Shown here: one piece after another, positions 15,282-23,275 of the stretch
Numbering within the stretch: position 1 is the first letter of the stretch
Layout of the letters: every line of letters begins with the position of its first letter
Assembly (NCBI RefSeq): GCF_900143095.1
Contig: NZ_FRDA01000013.1
Coordinates: 1 to 64,000, forward strand
Length of the DNA stretch: 64,000 nt
Reading direction: 5' to 3'
Source: Pseudomonas asturiensis
GTDB taxonomy: Bacteria > Pseudomonadota > Gammaproteobacteria > Pseudomonadales > Pseudomonadaceae
Made by a program: the position numbers and the translations under genes
The notes under the pieces: model-generated
What the model saw: the letters and a program-made list of their open reading frames with translations, nothing else
Databases searched by the model: none
What the model was told of the DNA's origin: nothing

Positions 15282-16243
15282 CGGCTGTGGTGCAGGACCT
15301 CGTGACGTTGCGGGTTGGCGTCAGTGCGCTGTTTGACCCGGATGACACGCCCCACGCGCGGACTTTTCTCAGGGCCATGGCGGTGGCGCGTCACTCCATT
15401 CCAGGGCTGGACCGCGTGCAGTGGCGCTTTCTCGACGATGGCGCCAACGCCCGCCGGGGCGCCGAGGTGGCGCAGCAGATGATCGACTGGCAGGCCGATC
15501 TGGTCATAGGCCATTTTTCGTCCGATGCCGCCATCGGCGCAGCGCCGCTTTATCAGCGAGCAGGTATTGCGCTGTTGACGCCTGCGGCGACGATTGACCG
15601 GCTGACGCAGGAGCACCCCAACGTGTTTCGTCTCTGCCCCTCGGATCGACAACTGGCCAGTGACCTGACGCACTGGCTATCGAGTCGTCAATGGCGCGCG
15701 GTCCATCTTCAGGCAGACGGCAGCGCACATGGCCAGGCGCTGGTCGTGGCCATTGGCAATGCACTGGCGGATGCCGGGTTGCGAGCAGTGAGCGACCCGG
15801 AGCAGGCAGACGTTGAGGTCTTCGCCGGACGCCTGCGGGCCAGTCGCGAGCATTGGCAGGCACGACGCCAGACCGGCAGCACACGGCCCTTGGTGCTGAC
15901 CGATGACGCCGCGTCACCGCATCTGGGCTACGCGCCGGAGCAGGACCGTGACACGTACGTGATCGGCTTTGGCGAGCCGGATAACCCGCTTGCCGAGGCA
16001 CTGCATCGGTCGCTGTTCGGTGCGCCGCCGCAGACCTATTACCGGGAAAGCCTGCTGATGTTCTACGTGCTGGCGGTGCTGGCCGACAGCGCGTGGCGCA
16101 AGGAGCAGCTACTGGACGTGCTGAACAACTCCGCGTTCAGCACGCCGCTGGGCACGGTCAGCTTCGCTCAGGGTGAGTACCGCCATGCATTCAACAGTAT
16201 CTGGCGGCTCGGTGCCGAAGGGTTGATCCCGATCTCTCGCTGA
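15278..16243 (+). CDS. Periplasmic-binding-type (Leu/Ile/Val-binding fold) protein without signal peptide
   Basis: 321 residues resembling the type 1 periplasmic-binding fold of branched-chain amino acid receptors (Peripla_BP_6). LRVGVSALFDPDDTPHARTF opens the first lobe, with DLVIGHFSSDAAIGAAPLYQ and GIALLTPAATIDRLTQ typical of the ligand cleft. The C-terminal half has SLLMFYVLAVLADSA and SFAQGEYRHAFN. There is no signal peptide, lipobox or membrane helix, so it should be cytoplasmic. Its ATG overlaps the stop of the flavoenzyme gene (ATGA), which ties it to the pathway. A ligand sensor, carrier or AmiC-like regulator are possibilities. No ABC permease or ATPase is nearby. Confidence 0.72.
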   Translation: MTAVVQDLVTLRVGVSALFDPDDTPHARTFLRAMAVARHSIPGLDRVQWRFLDDGANARRGAEVAQQMIDWQADLVIGHFSSDAAIGAAPLYQRAGIALLTPAATIDRLTQEHPNVFRLCPSDRQLASDLTHWLSSRQWRAVHLQADGSAHGQALVVAIGNALADAGLRAVSDPEQADVEVFAGRLRASREHWQARRQTGSTRPLVLTDDAASPHLGYAPEQDRDTYVIGFGEPDNPLAEALHRSLFGAPPQTYYRESLLMFYVLAVLADSAWRKEQLLDVLNNSAFSTPLGTVSFAQGEYRHAFNSIWRLGAEGLIPISR

Positions 16244-16296
16244 TACCTGCAACTGCTGTTTAACGCCTTTACGCCAACTCTAAGGATGGGAATTTC

Positions 16297-17619
16297 ATGG
16301 GTCACTCAACAGCACACCCTTATCAATCGGACGCCGTGTGCATCGGCTTCGGCCCGGCGGGCATCGCACTGGCCTGCGCGTTCGAGGACGCGCGGGAAGA
16401 CGAAAGCCCGCTGGCGAGCCTTTCCGTTCGTTTTCTTGAAGCCGCGGCGGACACTCAGTGGCATCGCGAACTGCTGCTGGCCGGGACGGATATCAATCAC
16501 CATGTGTTTCGCGACCTGGTGACGCCGCGCAACCCGCGCAGCCGCTTTTCGTTCGCCATGTACTTGAAGAGCAAAGGCCGGATGTTCGATTTTGGCCTGC
16601 TGGGCCGACCTGCCAGCCGTCATGAATGGTCGGATTACGTGGCCTGGGTTTCGCAGCAGGTCGACAGCCACACTCACTTCAACGCTCAAGTAACCGAAAT
16701 CGCTCCCGTTGTCAGGAACGGTCGTCTGTCTGAACTGAAAGTCCGCACGCCTGACGACTGCTTCACCACGCGTAACGTGGTGCTGTCGAGTGGCAGTGCG
16801 CCGCGTGTGCCGGCGATGTTTCAGTCGCTGATCGGGCCGACGCTGTTTCACACCTCGCAGTTCCTGACCCGCCTGCAAGCCTTCGGCGATCGATTGCCCA
16901 CGCGCTGGCTGGTGCTGGGCTCGGGGCAGAGCGCCAGTGAATCGGTGATTGAGCTGGTGGCGCGGGACGCGGCAATCGAAGTGCATTCGGTGCATCGTTC
17001 GGCGGGCTTCAAGCTGACGCAACTGGGCCAGTTCCCCAATCGGGTATTCGCGCCTGACCACGTGGATTACTTCCACAGCCTCGGCCACGCGGCGCGGCAC
17101 CGGTTTCTCGACTGGAGCCGTTCGACCAATTATGCAGGCATTGACCCGGATGAAAGCCAGAAGCTGTTTTCGCTGATTTACGAAGACGCCATCGCCGGTC
17201 GCAAACGCCTGCAGACCTATGGCTACAGTGTCGTCTCTTCAATCGAGCAGGGCGAAAACGGCTATCGGATTGAAATCACCGACACCTTCAGCCAGCGCAT
17301 TCAGGCGCTGGAAGTCGACGCGGTGGTGCTGGGCACCGGTTACGAGCAGTACCTGATTCCGCCGTTGCTGAGCGGCTTGCAACCCTGGCTCAAGGCGGAC
17401 CTGGATGGTGGCTTGCTGATCGACCGGGATTACCACGTGGCCATGGACGAAGACTGCGAGGTGAACATCTGGGTCAACGGCCTTTCCGAACGCAGCCATG
17501 GCATCAGCGACAGTCAGTCGTTCTCGCTCATGGCCCTGCGCGCCGAACGTATCGGGCATGCCCTGGTGCAGGCCGCCGGGCATTCGGCCGAAGCGCCGCT
17601 CATGGCACGGTGGAAGTGA
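16297..17619 (+). CDS. Flavin-dependent N-hydroxylase of the SidA/IucD/PvdA family
   Basis: 440 residues, the length of PvdA and IucD. These enzymes hydroxylate the terminal amine of ornithine or lysine with FAD, NADPH and O2. The FAD site is CIGFGPAGIALA (about 15-26), followed by HELLLAGTDINHH-type and RNPRSRFSFAMYLKSKGR sequence, typical of the family. The NADPH site is LVLGSGQSASES (about 205), and a C-terminal ATG-like motif LGTGYEQYL follows (about 345). AAGGA lies 9 bases before the ATG. Without an NRPS or siderophore receptor nearby, and beside the cupin and MetRS-like genes, it most likely supplies the hydroxylamine for N-N bond formation. The substrate (Lys, Orn or diaminopropionate) cannot be read from the sequence. 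Confidence 0.88.
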   Translation: MGHSTAHPYQSDAVCIGFGPAGIALACAFEDAREDESPLASLSVRFLEAAADTQWHRELLLAGTDINHHVFRDLVTPRNPRSRFSFAMYLKSKGRMFDFGLLGRPASRHEWSDYVAWVSQQVDSHTHFNAQVTEIAPVVRNGRLSELKVRTPDDCFTTRNVVLSSGSAPRVPAMFQSLIGPTLFHTSQFLTRLQAFGDRLPTRWLVLGSGQSASESVIELVARDAAIEVHSVHRSAGFKLTQLGQFPNRVFAPDHVDYFHSLGHAARHRFLDWSRSTNYAGIDPDESQKLFSLIYEDAIAGRKRLQTYGYSVVSSIEQGENGYRIEITDTFSQRIQALEVDAVVLGTGYEQYLIPPLLSGLQPWLKADLDGGLLIDRDYHVAMDEDCEVNIWVNGLSERSHGISDSQSFSLMALRAERIGHALVQAAGHSAEAPLMARWK

Positions 17620-17624
17620 CCCTC

Positions 17625-19634
17625 ATGTACGACTCTCTCTGCGACATCGTTCACGATCAGACCTTTCTGAAGGTTTCCGGCCTGGGCCCTGACTTCATTC
17701 TGAAAATGGAATCACTCAACCCGGCAGGGTCAATCAAGCTCAAGACTGCGGTCGGTTTGGTGGATGACCTGCAAGCACGCGGGCTGATAGGCCCGGACAC
17801 GATTCTGATCGAATCCTCCTCGGGCAATCTGGGCGTTGCGCTGGCCATGCTCTGCGCCGAGCGCGGGATTCGTTTCACCTGCGTGGTCGACCCCAACAGT
17901 TCAAACCACAACATCCGCATGATGCGTACCTACGGCGCCGAGGTGATCCGCGTCGAGACGCCGGACGCCAATGGCGGCTTTCTGGGCACGCGCATCGCGC
18001 TGATCCGCGAAAAAGTCAGCAGCGACCCGCGTTACGTGTGGCTCAACCAGTACGAGAATGCCGCCAACCCGCGTGCCCATGCACGCACGACGGCGCGCTC
18101 GATCAGCCAGCACGTAGGACCGGTCGATTACCTGTTCGTCGGCGCAGGCACCACGGGCACGCTGATGGGCTGTCTCCAGCATTTCAAGCGTCATCACCCG
18201 ACCACGAAAATCATTGCCGTGGACAGCGTCGGCTCGGTGACTTTCAACACACCGGCCAGCCGTCGTTACATTCCGGGTCTGGGCACCAGTCAGTGCCCGC
18301 CGATTTTCAACGCTGACGGCATTCATGCGCTGGAGATGGTGCCTGAATCACGTACGGTTGCCATGTGTCGAATTCTCGCGCGTACCAAAGGCCTGCTGGT
18401 CGGCGGTTCGACGGCCACGGTCGTGGCGGCGGTGCATGCCTGGCGTGAACGTATCGAGCCGGGAGCGGTGGTGGTCGCCTTGTCGCCTGACTGGGGCGAG
18501 CGCTACCTGGATACGCTCTACGACGACCAATGGGTCGAGCGGCATTTCGGCAGTGAAGTGCTGGGCATGACCCTGGCAGACTTGCCGATCATGGCGCACT
18601 GGACCACGTACCTGGCGGCCGAGCGCTTGCGTCAGGCGCCCTTTCATGTGGTCGACGGCGAGGTGGTTGCGCGCCTGCTGGCAGCCGACCCTCAGGCCTG
18701 CATCCGTGATGTGGAAAACGCCTATCTGGCTCACGAAGCAGGCCAGACCCTCAACCCCGACAGCTACTTCCTGCGTTTTCCCCAGGCACCGGCCAATCGC
18801 ATCATTGCGTTGCCCGCCAGCCTGTGTGGAGAGCAGCCAGTCAGCGGCATCAAATGGATCTCCAGCTTTCCCGGCAATACCGAATCGGGCCTGCAACGGG
18901 CCTCGGCGGTGTTGATTCTCAACGATCCGCAGACCGGCTATGCCTTCGCCTGCCTGGAGGCGTCACGGATCAGTGCCCTGCGCACGGCAGCCTCGGCCGT
19001 CTTGGGCGCGCGCTGGATGAACCAGCAGAACAGGCATGTCGGACGGATGGCGTTCGTTGGCGCGGGGTTCATTGCGCGCAGCATTCTGGACATGTTTGTC
19101 AGCGATGGCTGGACGCTGGACACCGTGAGTGTTTTTGACCAGCACGCCGATTCGGCGCTGGCGCTGGTCCGTCACGCAACCCATCAGCACCAGTTGACCA
19201 GCGAACTGGCTGATCTGAGCAGCAGCCTGCAGGCCGATGTGGTGGTGTTCGCCACCACGGCGCCCAGTCCCTATGTACTGGACCCCGTGTTTAAGCCGGG
19301 GCAGTTGGTGTTGAACATCTCGTTGCGGGACCTTGGGCCTGAGGTCATTGCCTGTGCCAATAACATCCTGGACGACGTCGAGCATTGCCTGAAGGCGCAG
19401 ACCTCACCGGACCTGGCGGTGCAGCAGTATCAGGATCGTTCGTTCATCACCGGCACGCTGGCGCAACTGATGACCGGGCAGGTGGAACTGAGCCCGGATC
19501 GGGCGTCGATCTTCTCGCCGTTTGGCCTGGGTGTGCTCGACCTGGCTGTGGGGCAAAGGATTTACGCGCAAGCCGTGGCCGAGGGCAGTGCGTTGCCGGT
19601 GCCGCGTTTCTTCTTCGAATCGAACCGATGGTGA
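17625..19634 (+). CDS. SbnA-SbnB fusion: 2,3-diaminopropionate biosynthesis
   Basis: 669 residues. Residues 1-325 are a PLP cysteine-synthase-like SbnA: SLNPAGSIKLK with the PLP lysine near 37, ESSSGNLGVALAM, and the glycine loop GAGTTGTLMG. Residues 335-669 are an ornithine-cyclodeaminase-like SbnB with the NAD site MAFVGAGFIARSILD (near 478) and GYAFACLEASRISALRTAA. Separate SbnA joins O-phosphoserine and glutamate, and SbnB oxidises the adduct to 2-oxoglutarate and L-2,3-diaminopropionate. Here one chain should do both. The total length equals the sum of the two usual proteins, so the join is clean. ATG 17625 is used; GTG codons at 17610 and 17616 overlap the previous stop and are alternatives. 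Confidence 0.9.
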   Translation: MYDSLCDIVHDQTFLKVSGLGPDFILKMESLNPAGSIKLKTAVGLVDDLQARGLIGPDTILIESSSGNLGVALAMLCAERGIRFTCVVDPNSSNHNIRMMRTYGAEVIRVETPDANGGFLGTRIALIREKVSSDPRYVWLNQYENAANPRAHARTTARSISQHVGPVDYLFVGAGTTGTLMGCLQHFKRHHPTTKIIAVDSVGSVTFNTPASRRYIPGLGTSQCPPIFNADGIHALEMVPESRTVAMCRILARTKGLLVGGSTATVVAAVHAWRERIEPGAVVVALSPDWGERYLDTLYDDQWVERHFGSEVLGMTLADLPIMAHWTTYLAAERLRQAPFHVVDGEVVARLLAADPQACIRDVENAYLAHEAGQTLNPDSYFLRFPQAPANRIIALPASLCGEQPVSGIKWISSFPGNTESGLQRASAVLILNDPQTGYAFACLEASRISALRTAASAVLGARWMNQQNRHVGRMAFVGAGFIARSILDMFVSDGWTLDTVSVFDQHADSALALVRHATHQHQLTSELADLSSSLQADVVVFATTAPSPYVLDPVFKPGQLVLNISLRDLGPEVIACANNILDDVEHCLKAQTSPDLAVQQYQDRSFITGTLAQLMTGQVELSPDRASIFSPFGLGVLDLAVGQRIYAQAVAEGSALPVPRFFFESNRW

Positions 19635-21421
19635 TGGGCATGCAGACACTTTCTCTTGACCGGGTTGATCTGCCTGCCCGGCAGCTCGAACCCCAGGTGC
19701 GTGCCGTTGCGATCATCGGGATAGGCTCGCGTGGCCTGAGCGTTCTGGAACAACTGATCGGCATGAGTCGCAAGGACGGTGCGAACCCTCTGCGCATCGA
19801 GGTGTTCGATCCTCGAACGCCTGGCAGCGGGCTGCACCTTGCCGAGCAGCCGGATTACCTGATGCTCAACACCATGGCGGGCCAGTTGTCGGCGTTCTCG
19901 TCGGCTTTTCCTGCCTGTGAGCCCGTCGGCTGGACGTTTCTGCAGTGGTGCCAGGTAAAGGCCATTCGTCTTGATGAGCGAGGACATATCAGCGCAGACG
20001 GGCAGGGCAGGCCGGTCGGGTTCGGTGACTTCGTGCCGCGCAAACTGCTGGGGCGCTATTTGCAGGACAGTTATCGGTATCTGTTGCAGCAATGTCCAGC
20101 GCACGTCCAGGTGCGTCATCACGCCGAGGCGGTGACGGGTTGTCGTGAGCGGGCGGCTGATGGCGGTTTTCGTGTGCAGACGGTGTATCGGGAGCTTGAC
20201 GTCGAGGCGGTACTGCTGACCTGCGGCCACGCTGCGACGGGTGATGATGCACAGTCTGTCGGCGAGTCCGTATTGATCGAAGGGCTGGGCCTGACGGCGA
20301 TGGACGCGCTGGCCGGGCTGACTCAGGGGCGCGGTGGGCGCTATGTACGTGTTCCGGGTTTGGCAGGCTGGCGTTACCTGCCTTCCGGGCGGGAGCCGAA
20401 GATAGCGCTGTATTCGCGTTCGGGCTTGCCGTTTCACGCCCGGCCTCAGTGGCATCCGTCTGTTCATGCTGCGCTGCCGAGAGTGTTCTTTACCGCTGAC
20501 GCGCTTGTCGGCCTTCGTCAGCAAAGCGCGAACGGCCGGCTGGATTTCGAGCGTGATGTGCTGCCATTGATCGAGGACGAAATGCGGGCGGTGTTCTGGC
20601 AAGCCAGAGTCCGGCTCGACGCGCCTCGAAAACTACTGGCGGTACAGCAGGCATTAGGTGATGCCCGCGATCATGCGTCGCGAGAAATGCTGTTCAAGGC
20701 GCTGGCCGAGCAGTGGGGTGAGTTCCAGCCTCGGCAGTGGCTGACCACTGGCCGCTGGTGTGGCGATAACGATGCCTACGCGCAGTGGTTTGTGCAGTGG
20801 GTCGAGCGTGATCTGGCGATGAGCCGGCTGGGCACGATACACAGTCCGGTTCGTCAGGCGCTGGAGGTGTGGCGTGATTATCGGGACCTGTTGCGGGCGG
20901 TGGCTGATCGCAACGGGCTGACCGAAGGCTCGACCGCCTCGTTCTATGGTGAGTGGGCCGGGCTTTCCAATCGCCTGGTCGGCGGGCCGCAGAAAGAGCG
21001 CTACGAAGACCTGCTGGCGCTGATTCAGGCCGGTGTCGTGACCATTTTGCCGCCGATGGACGAGGCGTCCTGCTCACCCGTGCCGTTCGACACGCTGATT
21101 CGGGGGCGTGTTGCGCACAGCGGTCTGTCCGTCAGTCGCGACCCTCTGCTGAACGACTTGCTGCGCCAGGGCCTGATTCGCCCGGCTCATGCGTTCCCGG
21201 CTGATGGTATCGACACCGACCCGTCCGGCCGCGTGTTGCGCACCGACGGCAGTGCTCACTCACGGTTATGGGCGCTGGGGCCGGCCGTTGAAGGCTGCAC
21301 CTTCTACAACCACTACGTCCCCACGCCAGACCCTGCCTGTCGCGCACTGATCGAGGCGCGACAGGTGGCCGAGGCATGCCTCGGTGCGCTTTCGGCAGCC
21401 ATTTCGGCTGCCCTTCAATGA
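19634..21421 (+). CDS. FAD/NAD(P)-binding protein (PF13454-like), unknown substrate
   Basis: 595 residues. The N-terminal Rossmann motif is VAIIGIGSRGLSVLEQL (about 25-41), followed by PGSGLHLAEQPDYLMLNTMAGQL, a hallmark of the 'FAD-NAD(P)-binding' family. FVPRKLLGRYLQDSY and LLTCGHAAT lie in the middle. The C-terminus contains ALGPAVEGCTFYNHYVPTPD. The family is found in siderophore, arginine-derived and N-N natural product clusters, where it oxidises or reduces amines and imines. I do not know its reaction here. ATG 19634 overlaps the preceding stop (TGATG); ATG 19628 is an alternative. It is followed by the exporter gene after 34 bases. Confidence 0.8.
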   Translation: MGMQTLSLDRVDLPARQLEPQVRAVAIIGIGSRGLSVLEQLIGMSRKDGANPLRIEVFDPRTPGSGLHLAEQPDYLMLNTMAGQLSAFSSAFPACEPVGWTFLQWCQVKAIRLDERGHISADGQGRPVGFGDFVPRKLLGRYLQDSYRYLLQQCPAHVQVRHHAEAVTGCRERAADGGFRVQTVYRELDVEAVLLTCGHAATGDDAQSVGESVLIEGLGLTAMDALAGLTQGRGGRYVRVPGLAGWRYLPSGREPKIALYSRSGLPFHARPQWHPSVHAALPRVFFTADALVGLRQQSANGRLDFERDVLPLIEDEMRAVFWQARVRLDAPRKLLAVQQALGDARDHASREMLFKALAEQWGEFQPRQWLTTGRWCGDNDAYAQWFVQWVERDLAMSRLGTIHSPVRQALEVWRDYRDLLRAVADRNGLTEGSTASFYGEWAGLSNRLVGGPQKERYEDLLALIQAGVVTILPPMDEASCSPVPFDTLIRGRVAHSGLSVSRDPLLNDLLRQGLIRPAHAFPADGIDTDPSGRVLRTDGSAHSRLWALGPAVEGCTFYNHYVPTPDPACRALIEARQVAEACLGALSAAISAALQ

Positions 21422-21455
21422 CCTCTTTTTCAACCCTCTAAAAGGAATTGGTTAC

Positions 21456-22100
21456 ATGTACGAGATCACTTTGCTGACGGCGCTGGCCGGTGCTTTTATT
21501 GTCCTGATCATCAGCCCTGGCCCGAATTTTCTGGTCATCACCCAACTGTCGTTCAGTCAGTCGCGCCAGCAAGGCATCTGCGCCGGACTCGGCGTCGCCT
21601 CGGGCAGCATCCTTTGGGCGCTGCTGGCGGCTACCGGGTTGGGGTTGATTTTCCAGCAACTGCCTTGGTTGCAACCGGCCCTGCAACTGCTGGGCGGGGC
21701 TTACCTCACCTGGCTGGGCACCAAAAGCCTGCGTAACGCAGGCAGCCAGCCCAAACCCCGTGACATCGGCGCATTGGGCATCGGCAGCCTCTCGCGCGCC
21801 TATCGCTTCGGCCTGTTCACCAACCTCACCAATCCCAAGGCGCTGGCGTTCTACACCAGCGTGTTCACCACCGTGACAACGCCCGGCATGCCGATGTGGG
21901 TCCGCACGGCCGGGGTGTCGATCATTGCCATCCTGGCGATCTCCTGGTTCGTGCTGCTGGCGACGCTGTTCTCGATTCCTGCAGTACAGGCCCGTTATCA
22001 GCGGATGAAAAAAGTCATCGACATCGTGACCGGCCTTTTCATGATCGCCTTTGGCATTCGCTTGCTGATCGGTCTGTTGCCAGCCGGTTTGATTAACTGA
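21456..22100 (+). CDS. LysE/RhtB-family amino acid exporter
   Basis: 214 residues with about six transmembrane helices. The LysE hallmark IISPGPNFLVITQLS (about 18-32) lies in the first loop, and TNLTNPKALAFYTSVF in the middle matches the conserved NP motif. AAAGGAATT precedes ATG 21456; the ORF extends further upstream only into the previous gene. It should export an amino acid or a small amino-acid-like product across the inner membrane. Its place inside the operon suggests that it secretes the pathway product or protects the producer. Confidence 0.88.
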   Translation: MYEITLLTALAGAFIVLIISPGPNFLVITQLSFSQSRQQGICAGLGVASGSILWALLAATGLGLIFQQLPWLQPALQLLGGAYLTWLGTKSLRNAGSQPKPRDIGALGIGSLSRAYRFGLFTNLTNPKALAFYTSVFTTVTTPGMPMWVRTAGVSIIAILAISWFVLLATLFSIPAVQARYQRMKKVIDIVTGLFMIAFGIRLLIGLLPAGLIN

Positions 22101-22117
22101 TTTCAAGGAGCACCATC

Positions 22118-23272
22118 ATGTACAGCAACGACTGGCATTACCCGACTTCCATTCGCGCAGGCGCCGGACGCGCCGCTGAGCTGGCCGACGCCTGCCGGGT
22201 GACCGGCATCAAACGCCCCCTGTTGATCACCGACCAGTTTCTGGGCAGCACTGACATGATTCACAGCGCTGTAGAAGACTGCCGACAGCAATTGGGCCAT
22301 TGCGGTCTGTTTGATCAAGTCAAGGGCAATCCCACCGGCACTAACGTTGCCGAGGGTCTGCGCGCCTACAAAGCGGGCGATCACGACGGTGTGATCGCCT
22401 TTGGTGGCGGTTCCGCGCTGGACGCCGCCAAGGCCGTGGCGCTGATGTCGGGGCAGACGCGGCCGCTGTGGGACTTCGAAGACATCGGCCAGAACCACCT
22501 GCGGGCCAATCCCTTGGGCATCGCACCGGTCATCGCCTTGCCGACCACCGCGGGCACCGGCTCGGAAGTGGGCAGGGCGTCGGTGATCACTGACGAACAG
22601 GCGCAGGTCAAACGCACCATCCTGCACATCCGCATGATGCCGCGCATCGCGATTCTGGACGCCAACCTGACGCTGGACCTGCCGACCCACCTGACCGCTG
22701 CAACCGGCGCCGATGCGCTGACCCATTGCATGGAATCCTGGTGCTCGCCGGTCTGGCACCCGATGGCCGAGGCTGTATCGGTCAAAGGCATGCAGATGAT
22801 CAAGACTTACCTGCCTCGTGTGGTTGAAGACGGACAGGATCTGGACGCGCGCCAACAGATGCTGGTGGCGTCCAGCCTGGGCGCAGCGGCGTTTCAGCGG
22901 GGGCTGGGCGGTGTGCACGCGATCGCGCAAAGCCTGGGTGCGCTGTACGACCAGCATCACGGTTTGCTCAATGCCATTTTGCTGCCGTATGTACTGGAGG
23001 CCAATCGATCCGCGTTGTTGCCGCAAATGGACGACCTGGCCGTTTACCTGCGCCTGCCCAGGCCCGGCTTCAGCGGCGTAATGGAGTGGGTATTGAACCT
23101 GCGTGAGCTGATCGGCATACCGCACACGCTGGCTGCCATCGGTATCGATGATCGGGATGCCGAGCGGGTGGGTCGAATGGCGTTTGCCGATGGCTGTTCG
23201 CACACCAACCCGATTCGTCATTCGGCCGAGGTGTATGCCGGGATTTTCAGTCGGGCGGTAAGAGGGCAGTGA
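22118..23272 (+). CDS. Iron-dependent alcohol dehydrogenase (group III)
   Basis: 384 residues, standard length. The NAD-binding motif FGGGSALDAAKAVALM (about 93-108) and the stretch ALPTTAGTGSEVGRASVI are typical. The metal ligands are in DANLTLDLPTHLTAATGADALTHCME (Asp, His) and GGVHAIAQSLGALYDQHHG (His, His). AAGGAG lies 10 bases before the ATG. It could reduce an aldehyde left by oxidative cleavage of the hydrazine intermediate, such as a semialdehyde or glyoxylate, or act on the product itself. It starts 17 bases after the exporter stop. Confidence 0.85.
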   Translation: MYSNDWHYPTSIRAGAGRAAELADACRVTGIKRPLLITDQFLGSTDMIHSAVEDCRQQLGHCGLFDQVKGNPTGTNVAEGLRAYKAGDHDGVIAFGGGSALDAAKAVALMSGQTRPLWDFEDIGQNHLRANPLGIAPVIALPTTAGTGSEVGRASVITDEQAQVKRTILHIRMMPRIAILDANLTLDLPTHLTAATGADALTHCMESWCSPVWHPMAEAVSVKGMQMIKTYLPRVVEDGQDLDARQQMLVASSLGAAAFQRGLGGVHAIAQSLGALYDQHHGLLNAILLPYVLEANRSALLPQMDDLAVYLRLPRPGFSGVMEWVLNLRELIGIPHTLAAIGIDDRDAERVGRMAFADGCSHTNPIRHSAEVYAGIFSRAVRGQ

Positions 23273-23275
23273 GTC

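Noticed and set aside
16297..17619. Siderophore biosynthesis as the role of the PvdA-like hydroxylase
   Set aside because: No NRPS, NIS synthetase, TonB receptor, acetyl- or formyltransferase or Fur box is nearby, while the N-N partner genes are adjacent.
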